Shown here piece after piece: positions 36,694 to 44,855 of a stretch of 64,000 nt of DNA. Each line of letters starts with the position of its first letter. Position 1 is the first letter of the stretch. The notes beneath the pieces are model-generated. The model did no database searches. It was given only the letters and a program-made list of their open reading frames with translations, and was not told the DNA's origin. A program made the translations under genes and the position numbers. The stretch is from Burkholderiales bacterium. Lineage in GTDB: Bacteria > Pseudomonadota > Gammaproteobacteria > Burkholderiales > SG8-41. Where the stretch lies: NCBI GenBank assembly GCA_022841375.1, contig JALHRQ010000001.1:248001-312000 (forward strand), in the 5' to 3' direction.

Positions 36694-36855
36694 ATGCATC
36701 CCTCGCTTAAACAGTTCATCACCCGGTATGTGGCCGTCATCGGTGCCGCGCTGTTTACGGTCGTTGTCGTGGCATTTCTGACAACCCCGTACAATTCGGG
36801 CGGTCATCCCGGAGAGGTACGCATCACTGCTGCACAACCGACGCATTTCAGTTAA
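36694..36855 (+). CDS. 53-residue single-pass membrane microprotein
   Basis: ATG at 36694 preceded by AAAGGAG at ideal spacing; TAA at 36853-36855. The product begins MHPSLKQFITRYVAVIGAAL, with one hydrophobic segment (about 13-30, VAVIGAALFTVVVVAFL) and a short polar tail, so it is a small inner-membrane protein. It is followed 12 bases later by a strong hairpin terminator. It may be the last gene of the peptide-importer transcript (91-base gap) or independent. No family recognised. Confidence 0.7.
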   Translation: MHPSLKQFITRYVAVIGAALFTVVVVAFLTTPYNSGGHPGEVRITAAQPTHFS

Positions 36856-36866
36856 CGGTTGAACGC

Positions 36867-36894
36867 AAAAAAAAGCCGGGCATGACCCGGCCTT
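36867..36894. terminator. Rho-independent terminator, mainly for the minus-strand Bug gene
   Basis: GCCGGG-CATGA-CCCGGC hairpin (36875-36891) flanked on the left by eight A, which becomes a U run on the minus strand. It ends the molybdenum hydroxylase/ubiD/Bug operon and separates it from the plus-strand microprotein gene. Confidence 0.85.
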
Positions 36895-36917
36895 TGCTGC
36901 ATATGGTAAAACTGCGA

Positions 36918-37886
36918 CTACTGCTGCTGGATGCCGACCTGCGCCGCCACCTTGCGATAACGTTCCAGTTCGCTGCGAATACGCTTGGTGAATTCTTCCG
37001 TGCCCATGGTCGTGGTTTCCGCACCACCGACCGTGGCGTAACGCTTTTTGATGTCGGGATTTTTCAGCACATCCGCCGACGCCTGGTAAAGCTTGCTGAT
37101 GACCTCTTTCGGCGTACCTTTGGGTGCGAACAGACCGACCCAGATCGAGGCGTCAACCCCGGGTATACCGGCTTCCTGAGCCGACATGTAGTCGGGCACC
37201 TGGGGCGAGCGTTTGGCTGTGGTCACGCCCAGCACCTTGACGCGTTTCGCCATCAGATGCGGCAGCACACCGGGCAAACCCGCCACCGTGAATACCACCT
37301 CATTGCCGGCCACCGCCGATACCGCCGGCGCACCTCCCTTGTAAGGCACATGCAAGGCCTTGGCGCCAGCAGCATTGACCAGCCATTCGGTAGCCATATG
37401 ATTGACGGAACCGGTGCCGGGCGAGCCGAAAGTGAGTTGACCCGGTTTGGCTTTTGCGCCGGCAATCAGGTCCTTCATCGAATTGAACGGCGAACTGGCA
37501 TGAACCACCACCAGCATTGGCGCATCACTGACCATGATGATCGGCGTGAAATCGCGCTCGACGTCGTAAGGCATGCTTTTGAACAACACCGGGTTGACCG
37601 ACATCTCGCCGGTGTGTGCGGCCAGAAGGGTGTAGCCGTCAGCATTGGCGCGGGCCGTGGTGCCGGTGGCAATAAAGCCGTTGGCGCCCGGCCGGTTGTC
37701 GACGACAAACTGCCAGCCTTTGTCTTCGATGATCTTGTTGGTGAGGATGCGCGCCGAGGTATCAACGACACCACCGGGCGCAAACGGCACCAGCACACGA
37801 ATCGGTTTGATCGGATAGTTGTCGGCGGCTTGTGCGGTCGTCGCAAACATCGCTGCAAGTATCACGGGAAGGAATGAGCGCATCAT
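36918..37886 (-). CDS. Bug/TctC-family periplasmic solute-binding protein
   Basis: 322 residues with a signal peptide ending near TAQA. Typical Bug family pattern: YPIKPIRVLVPFAPGGVVDT at the start of the mature protein, VVDNRPGANGFIATG, and LTFGSPGTGSVNHMATE around the ligand pocket. Such proteins bind carboxylates or neutral solutes for tripartite tricarboxylate transporters. No TctA or TctB membrane gene is in the window. It is the last gene of the minus-strand operon with UbiD and the molybdenum hydroxylase, 38 bases after ubiD, which suggests that it captures the substrate of those enzymes. Confidence 0.88.
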   Translation of the reverse strand: MMRSFLPVILAAMFATTAQAADNYPIKPIRVLVPFAPGGVVDTSARILTNKIIEDKGWQFVVDNRPGANGFIATGTTARANADGYTLLAAHTGEMSVNPVLFKSMPYDVERDFTPIIMVSDAPMLVVVHASSPFNSMKDLIAGAKAKPGQLTFGSPGTGSVNHMATEWLVNAAGAKALHVPYKGGAPAVSAVAGNEVVFTVAGLPGVLPHLMAKRVKVLGVTTAKRSPQVPDYMSAQEAGIPGVDASIWVGLFAPKGTPKEVISKLYQASADVLKNPDIKKRYATVGGAETTTMGTEEFTKRIRSELERYRKVAAQVGIQQQ

Positions 37887-37924
37887 AAAATATCCTTAAT
37901 TATCAATAACTTATTCTGTTATAC

Positions 37925-39379
37925 TTATTTGAACAAATCCTGCCATTTGGCGCGAACCTGCTCCTGCAATTCCTTGCTCGCTTCGGCCACCGGCGGGAAC
38001 TCATGCAAATGGTCATACGGCCGGCAGGCGTCGATGATCGCCTTGGAGTTGAACGGCGCGTTGTAGCGGTAGGCAACAAACATCGGATCGTTTTTCGAAC
38101 CCATGCCGCGCTTGATGATGTCGATATCAACTTCCGGATCGGTGCGTGTCGCCACCGCCCACATCACTTCCTGCAGGTTGGACGGATCGATATCTTCGTC
38201 CACCACCACGGTGTAACGCGACATATAGGCGCCGACACCGCACTGGTTGAGGATATGCCCCGCCTGCCGTGCATGACCCGCATAACGCTGGCGGATCGCC
38301 ACCACGTTGAACATGCGCGCGCCGCCGATCTCGTGCGCCCACACGCTGTGCACATCGGGCACACCAGCCGCCAGCAGCGCATCGAACAACAATGCTGAAC
38401 GCATCACCGCCTTGGAGTAGGAATAATCGTTCGGCGGTTTCGCCGGCGGACTGCCGACAATGATCGGATCATTGCGGTAATACACCCGCTCGATGGTCAT
38501 CATCGGCGCCTTGCCTTCCTTGCCGGGGTAATAGCCGTGGAATTCGCCGAACGGCCCTTCGGTTTTGACATCCCCCGGGTGGCAATAACCTTCGAGCACG
38601 ATTTCGGCACCCGCCGGTATCGGCAAGCCGGTCAGTTCGCCCTGCACCACCTGCACCGGTTCACCAAGTATCGCGCCGATGTAGTTGTATTCACACATGC
38701 CGAACGGCACTTCGATGCCGGAAATCAGGTAGCCCAGCGGATCGCAGCCGATGACGATCGCCACTGGAAACGGTTTACCCGCCTTCATGTATTTTTCGTA
38801 TTGAATCGCGCCGTGTTTGCCGGGAATCATGTCGAGACCGACATGATTTTTATCAAAGGCCTGCACCCGGTAAGTCCCGACGTTGACCCAGTCGGAATCA
38901 AAATCCTTGGTCACCACACAGCAGCCGGTGCCGATATACGGCCCGCCATCCTTTTCGTGCCACAGCGGCGACGGAAATATGTTGATGTCGACATCCTTGC
39001 CGGATTGGATGTTTTCAAACACCGGCCCGGTCTCCACCGGCACCGGATCGTATTTCGGCGCCTCGGTCTGCCAGCCTTTCGGGCGACCGCGCAATTTCTG
39101 CACCAAATCATTATGTTTGCGTTCAACCGGCAAGCGCAGGATGGACGACAGCCGCGCCGGACTGGCCGTGCTGCAGGTCAGGATCCGGAAACCTTTCGGG
39201 TAACCCTTGATCTCGTCGAAGAGCAGCGCTGGTGCGCCGTCGATCTTGACGTTGAGTTCGCTGATTGCGCCCAGTTCCAGCCGGGCATCGGCGCCCTTGA
39301 CGTCCTTCAGTTCACCCAGTGACCGCGCGGTATCCAGCCAGGCACGCAAATCCAGGGGGTTGCCTGCGGGACGTTTCAT
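37925..39379 (-). CDS. UbiD-family prenylated-FMN-dependent (de)carboxylase
   Basis: 484 residues from the ATG at 39379, 2 bases after the upstream stop (a TTG two codons earlier is in frame). Conserved cofactor and active-site parts: NVGTYR (167-172) for prenyl-FMN and metal binding, and TEGPFGEFHGYY (273-284) containing the catalytic Glu pair E274 and E279. The family reversibly decarboxylates aromatic, heteroaromatic or unsaturated acids, using prenyl-FMN made by UbiX; no ubiX is nearby. Its place behind the three subunits of a molybdenum hydroxylase suggests catabolism, not ubiquinone synthesis. Furan-, pyrrole- or hydroxybenzoate-type acids are candidate substrates. Confidence 0.88.
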   Translation of the reverse strand: MKRPAGNPLDLRAWLDTARSLGELKDVKGADARLELGAISELNVKIDGAPALLFDEIKGYPKGFRILTCSTASPARLSSILRLPVERKHNDLVQKLRGRPKGWQTEAPKYDPVPVETGPVFENIQSGKDVDINIFPSPLWHEKDGGPYIGTGCCVVTKDFDSDWVNVGTYRVQAFDKNHVGLDMIPGKHGAIQYEKYMKAGKPFPVAIVIGCDPLGYLISGIEVPFGMCEYNYIGAILGEPVQVVQGELTGLPIPAGAEIVLEGYCHPGDVKTEGPFGEFHGYYPGKEGKAPMMTIERVYYRNDPIIVGSPPAKPPNDYSYSKAVMRSALLFDALLAAGVPDVHSVWAHEIGGARMFNVVAIRQRYAGHARQAGHILNQCGVGAYMSRYTVVVDEDIDPSNLQEVMWAVATRTDPEVDIDIIKRGMGSKNDPMFVAYRYNAPFNSKAIIDACRPYDHLHEFPPVAEASKELQEQVRAKWQDLFK

Positions 39380-39381
39380 GG

Positions 39382-39852
39382 TCAACCTTTGCGTTTGGCG
39401 GCAGCAAGCCGCACGGCCTTGATGATTTCAGGATAGGCCGCGCAGCGGCACAGATTGCCCGCCAGGTAATGGCGGATTTCGTCGTCCGTCGGATTCGGAT
39501 GCGCATCCAGCAGTTGCCGCGTCATCAGCACAAAACCCGGCGTGCAGAAACCGCATTGGAAGGCGCCGGTTTCGATGAAGGCCTGCTGCACCACATCCAG
39601 CTTTCCGTCGGCGGATTCCTCAATCGTGCGCACATCGGCGCCGTCGATCAGCGGCGCCAGTGTCAGGCAGCCCGACACTGCCGAGCCGTTGACGATCACC
39701 GTGCAACAGCCGCACAGGCCCTGGCCGCAGCTTTCGCGCGCACCGAACAGGCCCTCGCCCTGTAGCACCTCCACCAGATTTTGGTGATTGCCGACCTGCG
39801 CCGAAACCAGGCGCCCGTTCAGAGTGAATTCAATATTGCGATGTGTAGTCAC
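39382..39852 (-). CDS. Molybdenum hydroxylase small subunit, two [2Fe-2S] clusters (CoxS-like)
   Basis: 156 residues. The plant-ferredoxin-type cluster is bound by C42, C47, C50 and C62 (ESCGQGLCGCC); the second cluster by C100, C103, C135 and C137 (CGFC and CRC). This is the electron-transfer subunit of xanthine dehydrogenase-type hydroxylases. It is encoded between the large subunit gene and ubiD on one transcript. A 140-base gap containing an inverted repeat separates it from the large subunit gene. Confidence 0.92.
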   Translation of the reverse strand: MTTHRNIEFTLNGRLVSAQVGNHQNLVEVLQGEGLFGARESCGQGLCGCCTVIVNGSAVSGCLTLAPLIDGADVRTIEESADGKLDVVQQAFIETGAFQCGFCTPGFVLMTRQLLDAHPNPTDDEIRHYLAGNLCRCAAYPEIIKAVRLAAAKRKG

Positions 39853-39869
39853 TTAAAATCCTGAAATCT

Positions 39870-39978
39870 GCCACAGAGGGCACAGAGTTCACGGAGAACA
39901 CCCAGAACAGAAACAACGACCGGAATGTGGCCTGTTTTGGCTTTTGCAGTCCTCTGTGCTCTCTGTGCCCTCTGTGGC
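39870..39978. repeat. Inverted repeat between the large- and small-subunit genes
   Basis: GCCACAGAGGGCACAGAG at 39870-39887 is perfectly complemented by CTCTGTGCCCTCTGTGGC at 39961-39978, and pairing continues imperfectly inward for about 12 bases. Each arm is built from CACAGAGRG-like subrepeats. It resembles dispersed CACAGAG-rich elements seen between genes in many proteobacteria. It may form a long hairpin that affects relative expression of the two subunits. Confidence 0.8.
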
Positions 39979-39992
39979 TAAAGTTTTTGAAT

Positions 39993-42299
39993 TTAATCTT
40001 CCAGCGGCTTGCCCGCTTGCGCGCGCAAGCCGCGATAAACCGCTTCCGCCGTCAGCGGCAGGCTGGTCAGCCGCACGCCGACCGCATCATCAATGGCGCT
40101 GGCAATCGCCGGAGACACGCCGAAGGTGCCGCTTTCACCAACGCCTTTGGCGCCGAAGGGACCGGACTGCTGCACCATGTCGACGGCTTCGTTTTCCATG
40201 ACCAGCGGCACATCGCGGATGCCCGGAATCTTGTAATCCGCCAGCGACGCGTTGGTGCACTGACCGGCATCAAAATCCATGCGTTCGAACAACGTGAAAC
40301 CCAGTTGCATCATCGTCGCGCCGGAAATCTGCGTCTCGACAATGGCCGGGTTCACCGGACGACCGACATCGACCAGATTAACCAGACGCGTAATTTTGAA
40401 TTCACCGGTCTCGGTATCGACTTCAACTTCGGCACCGGTCGCGCCGATCATCCAGAACGGCGTCGCGTTGTCGGTCTGACCCGAAGCGTCGGGTGAGGTG
40501 TAGGTCGGAATGTAACTGCCAATGCCGACAATATTGCCCGCCTGCATGCCGTATTTCTTGCGGAAGATATCGGGAATCGGCGTGGTTTCCGCCGACAAAC
40601 CCACATCCTTCGCCAGTTGCATCAGCTTGTCGCGCGCGTCTTCAGCGGCCAGTTTTACGGCATGCCCCATGTGGTAGGTCGAACGCGAACCCAGCGTCGC
40701 CATGTCGTACGGCGTGACATCGGTATCGGGATGAACAACGGTGACGGATTCAACGGGAATGCCCAGCGCCTCCGCCGCAAACTGCGCCATCGCAGTGTCT
40801 GAGCCCTGCCCCATGTCGACAGTGCTGCAATACACCATGCAGCTGCCATCGGCGCTGACATTGACGATGGCCACCGAGGTCGTCGGAGAAATGCTAGCCT
40901 TGAAACCGATGGCAATGCCGCGACCGCGACGTAGCGTGCCCTTGCCGTTATCAACAACCACGCGATCGAAGGCTTTTTCCCAGTTCATGCGCTCAGCGAG
41001 ACGCTCCAGCACTTTTTCGATGCCCGCGTCGCGCATCAGTGTGCCCGTTGCCTGCGGCCGGCCTTCGCGCAGGATGTTCTTGCGGCGAATCGCCAGCGGA
41101 TCGATGTTCAGCGCCTTGGCAATCATGTCGGTGTGGCTTTCGTAAGCCCACACCAGCTGCGGGATGCCGAAGCCGCGCAATGCGCCCGCCGCCGGCAGAT
41201 TGGTATACAGCGCGTAGGAATCGATGCTGACGTGATCGATGTCGTACGGTCCAGGCGCGGTGAAACCCGATTTCTGCGTCACCCGCGGACCAATGTCGGC
41301 ATAGGCGCCGCCGTTCCACCACACCTCGCATTCGCGTGCCGTAACTTTTCCTTCCTTGGTGACGCCGCTTTTGATGCGCAGCGTCGCCGCGTGTTTGGTG
41401 ATCTGATAGAACTGCTCTTCCATCGTCAGTGCGATTTTTACCGGGCGGCCGGCCAGCAATGCTGCAGCAGCCGTCAGCGCTTCGGTCTTGATATAGAGCT
41501 TGGCGCCGAAGCCACCGCCCAGATAAGGCACCTTCACCCGCACCTTGTTTTCAGCCCAGCCGAGCAGGCGTGCAATTTCGATGCGCACGAACGACGGGCT
41601 TTGCGACGCGGTGTGAATCACCAGTTGGTTAGGCGTCGGGTCAGCGACAGTGACAAACGGCTCCAGCGGCACATGCAGCACCTGCTGGGTGCGGAAGGTG
41701 TGTTCAAAGACATGGTCCGCTTCGGCAAATGCCTTCTGCGCATCGCCGCGGCGCAGATGGAAATCCAGTGCGATATTGGTGTCGCGTTTGCCCTTGAGAT
41801 GTTTCAGATCCGGAAATGTGCCCGCCGGCTTGAGCACTTCATGCACAATCGCCTTCGATGTCATCGCCTCGACTTCATCAAAAACCGCAGGCAATTCTTC
41901 ATAATCGGCATCAATCAACTGGGCCGCCGCTTCTGCAACATGCGGATCGGCCGCCAGCACCAGCGCCACCGGTTCACCGACGTGATGCACCTTGTCGACC
42001 GCCAGGATCGGCTGATCGTGGAAGGCCGGGCCGTAATAGGGTTCCGGAATCAGCTTGATGATATCGGCCGCGGTATAGACCGCATACACGCCGGGCACGG
42101 CTTGTGCGGCAGACACGTCGATGCCGCGGATGCGCGCATGCGCCACGGTGCTGCGATAGACCTTGCCATAGAGCATCCCGGGCAGCCGCAGGTTGTGCAC
42201 ATACTCGGCCTTGCCGGTGACTTTAGCCTGCGCCTCGACGCGCGGAATGGAGCGGCCCATGGCCGCGCCGGAATTGGATTTACCCAGTATTGTCGCCAA
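39993..42299 (-). CDS. Molybdenum hydroxylase large (molybdopterin-binding) subunit, CoxL-like
   Basis: 768 residues, the expected size. It belongs to the xanthine dehydrogenase family: GLY-rich cofactor motifs (YLGGGFGAKLY; AGALRGFGIPQ) and the C-terminal GVGESG with the catalytic Glu. The AYxCSFR loop of true aerobic CO dehydrogenase is absent; the corresponding stretch reads AGALRGFG. So this is a hydroxylase or dehydrogenase for another substrate, probably an aromatic or heteroaromatic compound or its CoA ester. It works with the FAD subunit (42333-43187) and Fe-S subunit (39382-39852). Confidence 0.9.
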   Translation of the reverse strand: MATILGKSNSGAAMGRSIPRVEAQAKVTGKAEYVHNLRLPGMLYGKVYRSTVAHARIRGIDVSAAQAVPGVYAVYTAADIIKLIPEPYYGPAFHDQPILAVDKVHHVGEPVALVLAADPHVAEAAAQLIDADYEELPAVFDEVEAMTSKAIVHEVLKPAGTFPDLKHLKGKRDTNIALDFHLRRGDAQKAFAEADHVFEHTFRTQQVLHVPLEPFVTVADPTPNQLVIHTASQSPSFVRIEIARLLGWAENKVRVKVPYLGGGFGAKLYIKTEALTAAAALLAGRPVKIALTMEEQFYQITKHAATLRIKSGVTKEGKVTARECEVWWNGGAYADIGPRVTQKSGFTAPGPYDIDHVSIDSYALYTNLPAAGALRGFGIPQLVWAYESHTDMIAKALNIDPLAIRRKNILREGRPQATGTLMRDAGIEKVLERLAERMNWEKAFDRVVVDNGKGTLRRGRGIAIGFKASISPTTSVAIVNVSADGSCMVYCSTVDMGQGSDTAMAQFAAEALGIPVESVTVVHPDTDVTPYDMATLGSRSTYHMGHAVKLAAEDARDKLMQLAKDVGLSAETTPIPDIFRKKYGMQAGNIVGIGSYIPTYTSPDASGQTDNATPFWMIGATGAEVEVDTETGEFKITRLVNLVDVGRPVNPAIVETQISGATMMQLGFTLFERMDFDAGQCTNASLADYKIPGIRDVPLVMENEAVDMVQQSGPFGAKGVGESGTFGVSPAIASAIDDAVGVRLTSLPLTAEAVYRGLRAQAGKPLED

Positions 42300-42332
42300 A
42301 ACGATGCTCCTGAATTCGCACTTCTTATTCTG

Positions 42333-43187
42333 TTAAGCGGCCAGCGCCTGTTTAACCGCGCGTGCGGCATACACCCGCAACATTTCGCGCTTGTAAGCGG
42401 CCGAACCGCGGGCATCACCAACGACTTCGGCCTCCGCAGCTGCTGCTTCTCCGGCACGCGTCAGCACGGCATCGCTGACCGTCGCACCGTTCAGCACCGC
42501 TTCGGCATCACGCAGCCGCACCGCTTTTTCCGTCGCCGCACTGACCACCACGCGCGCGTCCTGAATCACCTTGCCGTCAGTTGCAAACGATACGGCAACC
42601 CCCAGCGCCGGCCAGTCATCGGCGGTGCGGGTCGTGCATTTGATGTATGCGGAACGGCGCCCGGCCTGTGATGGAATCCGCACTTCACTGATCAGCTCAT
42701 TCTTTGCCAGCGCGGTTTCGTAATAACCGGTGAACAGATCGGCTATCGCCAGAGTACGCGCGCCCTTGACGGACACCGCGGTCAGCTCTGCATCCAGCGC
42801 TATCATCACCGGCGGCAGATCCATATGCGGATCGCCATGCGCAAGGTGCCCGCCCAGCGTGGCAACATTGCGTACCCGGACATTGGACAGCGTCTGCATC
42901 GCATGAGTAATCACCGGCGCGGCCTTGCGCACCATGGCCGAACCGCCGATCGCGGTCAGTGTCGCCAGCGCGCCGATGCGCAAGACCCCGCTGTCCGACT
43001 GGATCGCCGCATGCTGCGGCTCGACGCCGCGCAGGCTCACCAGGCAGGTCGGCTGAAACACGCCGGTTTTCATCATCAGCATCAGCGCGGTGCAGCCGCC
43101 GAATGCGCGCACTGACGGATCATCGGTGTTGAGCAGCGCCAGCGCATCCTGCAGCGAACGCGGCTCCGCGAGTTCGAACGGCGTCAT
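42333..43187 (-). CDS. Molybdenum hydroxylase FAD-binding medium subunit, CoxM-like
   Basis: 284 residues with the FAD-binding PCMH pattern: AFGGCTALMLMMKTG near the N-terminus and NVRVRNVATLGGHLAHGDPH for the flavin pyrophosphate. The C-terminal CO-dehydrogenase flavoprotein domain follows (about 175-280). It passes electrons from the Fe-S subunit to an acceptor. It overlaps the CoxG-like gene upstream by four bases (ATGA) and precedes the large subunit gene by 33 bases. Confidence 0.9.
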   Translation of the reverse strand: MTPFELAEPRSLQDALALLNTDDPSVRAFGGCTALMLMMKTGVFQPTCLVSLRGVEPQHAAIQSDSGVLRIGALATLTAIGGSAMVRKAAPVITHAMQTLSNVRVRNVATLGGHLAHGDPHMDLPPVMIALDAELTAVSVKGARTLAIADLFTGYYETALAKNELISEVRIPSQAGRRSAYIKCTTRTADDWPALGVAVSFATDGKVIQDARVVVSAATEKAVRLRDAEAVLNGATVSDAVLTRAGEAAAAEAEVVGDARGSAAYKREMLRVYAARAVKQALAA

Positions 43188-43648
43188 GCCGCCCCCTGTG
43201 TTGCGCCGGCAAAAGCCGCGCCCAGATTTTTTGCGAACTGTTTTTCCATTTCCTTGGCTTTGGCTTTCAGAACCGGTTGCCCGATGCTGCCCAGCTTGCC
43301 GGTCAGCGCGGTATCGATTTCATACTGGATTTTGGTGGTGCCGTCGCCGGCGTCGATCAGTCGGGTCGTCGATGTCGCAGTAAGCCGGCCGACCAATCCC
43401 ATCGGCGCGCCCTCGATCTTCGCGGCAATAACTTCAGGCGGTGTGACTTCCGTCAACTCGACGGACACCTTGAACTTGAAAGTCATGTAGGCCACTTTGG
43501 TTTCCAGCACCGCATCGAAGCATTGGTCATCACGCGGTGTCAGATCACGCACGCCCTCGATGCAGGATGCAAAAAAGTGGATGTCCTGCAGTTTTGCGAA
43601 GACGGCATCGCGCGTGGCGCCAACTGTAATCTCCCCCGTAAATTTCAT
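43184..43648 (-). CDS. CoxG-like SRPBCC-domain protein
   Basis: 154 residues of the carbon-monoxide-dehydrogenase subunit G family: MKFTGEITVGATRDAVFAKL at the start, GVRDLTPRDD, and a C-terminal amphipathic helix with many Lys. CoxG proteins have a hydrophobic SRPBCC pocket and, in CO and hydrogen oxidisers, help deliver electrons or quinone to membrane carriers. As first gene of the operon, it probably gives the molybdenum hydroxylase access to the respiratory chain. That role is inferred from CoxG work in other bacteria. Confidence 0.85.
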   Translation of the reverse strand: MKFTGEITVGATRDAVFAKLQDIHFFASCIEGVRDLTPRDDQCFDAVLETKVAYMTFKFKVSVELTEVTPPEVIAAKIEGAPMGLVGRLTATSTTRLIDAGDGTTKIQYEIDTALTGKLGSIGQPVLKAKAKEMEKQFAKNLGAAFAGATQGAA

Positions 43649-43730
43649 TATTTTTTCTGTCGCAGTAAAAGCCGGCTACTGTACTGTCAGCCCCTTTTAA
43701 AATCAATGTGCGCGTCCATCATTAAACGCC

Positions 43731-43766
43731 AAAAAAATCCCCCGGCGCGCAGGCGCGACGGGGGAT
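43731..43766 (-). terminator. Rho-independent terminator of the upstream Bug gene
   Basis: ATCCCCCG / CGGGGGAT inverted repeat (43737-43744 and 43759-43766) with inner GC-rich pairing, followed on the minus strand by a run of seven U. It separates the Bug gene at 43786-44760 from the CoxG-led operon. Confidence 0.85.
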
Positions 43767-43785
43767 GGATTTACAAAGCCTGCAA

Positions 43786-44760
43786 TCAGTCGGCGTAAAC
43801 GCCGGCTTTCTTGATGATCGGCCCCCATTTGTCGATTTCGGCCTTCAGATGCTTCGCCAGCGATTCGGGCGTCGCACGATCAGCCGACACCGGTTCGGCG
43901 CCAAGCTTCGCCATCGATTCCTTGAACTGTGGATCCTTGATTGCGATGTTCAGTGCCAGGTTCAGCTTGTCGAGCACCGGCTTCGGCGTGCCCTTGGCGA
44001 CATACAGGCCGTGCCATACCGCGACTTCGAAATCCTTCAGGCCCTGTTCATGCAGCGTCGGCACGTATTGCAGCGAAGGGACCCGCTTCTTGGTGGTAAC
44101 GCCGAATACCTTGACCTTGCCGGACTGGATGGCGCCGGTGGTGTTGGTGGTCTGGTCGCACATCAGGTCGACCTGATTGCCCATCAGCGCCGACATTGCC
44201 GGACCGGTCCCCGTGTAGGGAATGGTCTGGATATCGGACTCGATACGCGACATGAACAGCAGGCCGCACAGATGAGATGCCGCGCCCAGGCCGGCATTGC
44301 CCATGTTCAACTTGTCCTTGTTCGCTTTGACGTAGGTGACAAAGTCTTTGTAGTTATCAGGCGGCAAGCCGGTACGCGCAATCAGCGTCATCGGCACATC
44401 GGCCACCTGGCCGATGTATTCAAAATCGGTCAGCGGATTGAACGGCAGCTTGCGATACAGCGCCGGCGCAGTGGACATGCCGATGTGGGCGATCAGCACC
44501 TGATAACCATCGGGCTTGGACTTGGACACTAGTGCCGGAGCCAGCGTACCGCCGGCACCGGCGCGGTTTTCAACGATGACCTGCTGCTTCATCGTTTTGG
44601 TCATGTGCTGCGCGAGATTACGCGCCAGCGTATCGGTGGGGCCACCGGCCGCGAACGGCACAACCAGCGAAACCGGGCGGGTCGGATACTCCTGGGCTGC
44701 TACCGTTCCCCCGAACGCCGACACCAACATTGCTGCAACTACGGAAATTACTCGTAACAT
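43786..44760 (-). CDS. Bug/TctC-family periplasmic solute-binding protein
   Basis: 324 residues from the ATG at 44760 (the open frame reaches 44838 but a signal peptide starts at MLRVISVVAAMLVSAFG). The mature protein begins YPTRPVSLVVPFAAGGPTDT, the Bug signature, with VENRAGAGGTLAP and NMGNAGLGAASHLCG following. It shares the family fold with the genes at 36918 and 50029 but is clearly diverged. It lies just upstream of the hydroxylase operon with a terminator between, so it is likely a separate unit with a related substrate. Confidence 0.88.
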   Translation of the reverse strand: MLRVISVVAAMLVSAFGGTVAAQEYPTRPVSLVVPFAAGGPTDTLARNLAQHMTKTMKQQVIVENRAGAGGTLAPALVSKSKPDGYQVLIAHIGMSTAPALYRKLPFNPLTDFEYIGQVADVPMTLIARTGLPPDNYKDFVTYVKANKDKLNMGNAGLGAASHLCGLLFMSRIESDIQTIPYTGTGPAMSALMGNQVDLMCDQTTNTTGAIQSGKVKVFGVTTKKRVPSLQYVPTLHEQGLKDFEVAVWHGLYVAKGTPKPVLDKLNLALNIAIKDPQFKESMAKLGAEPVSADRATPESLAKHLKAEIDKWGPIIKKAGVYAD

Positions 44761-44791
44761 ATTGATTCCTTTACTATAAAAGAACCCCTGA

Positions 44792-44821
44792 AAACAAAAC
44801 CGCCGCGGAAGACCGCGGCGG
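44792..44821 (-). terminator. Rho-independent terminator of rhlE
   Basis: CCGCCGCGG-AAGA-CCGCGGCGG hairpin (44800-44821) followed on the minus strand by TTTTGTTTT. It sits 35 bases beyond the rhlE stop and before the Bug gene. Confidence 0.85.
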
Positions 44822-44855
44822 CATGCAACATCAACCACTATCTCTGGACCACATA

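Noticed and set aside
36918-43648. Aerobic carbon monoxide dehydrogenase
   Set aside because: Subunit order and CoxG suggest it at first sight, but the large subunit lacks the AYxCSFR active-site loop.
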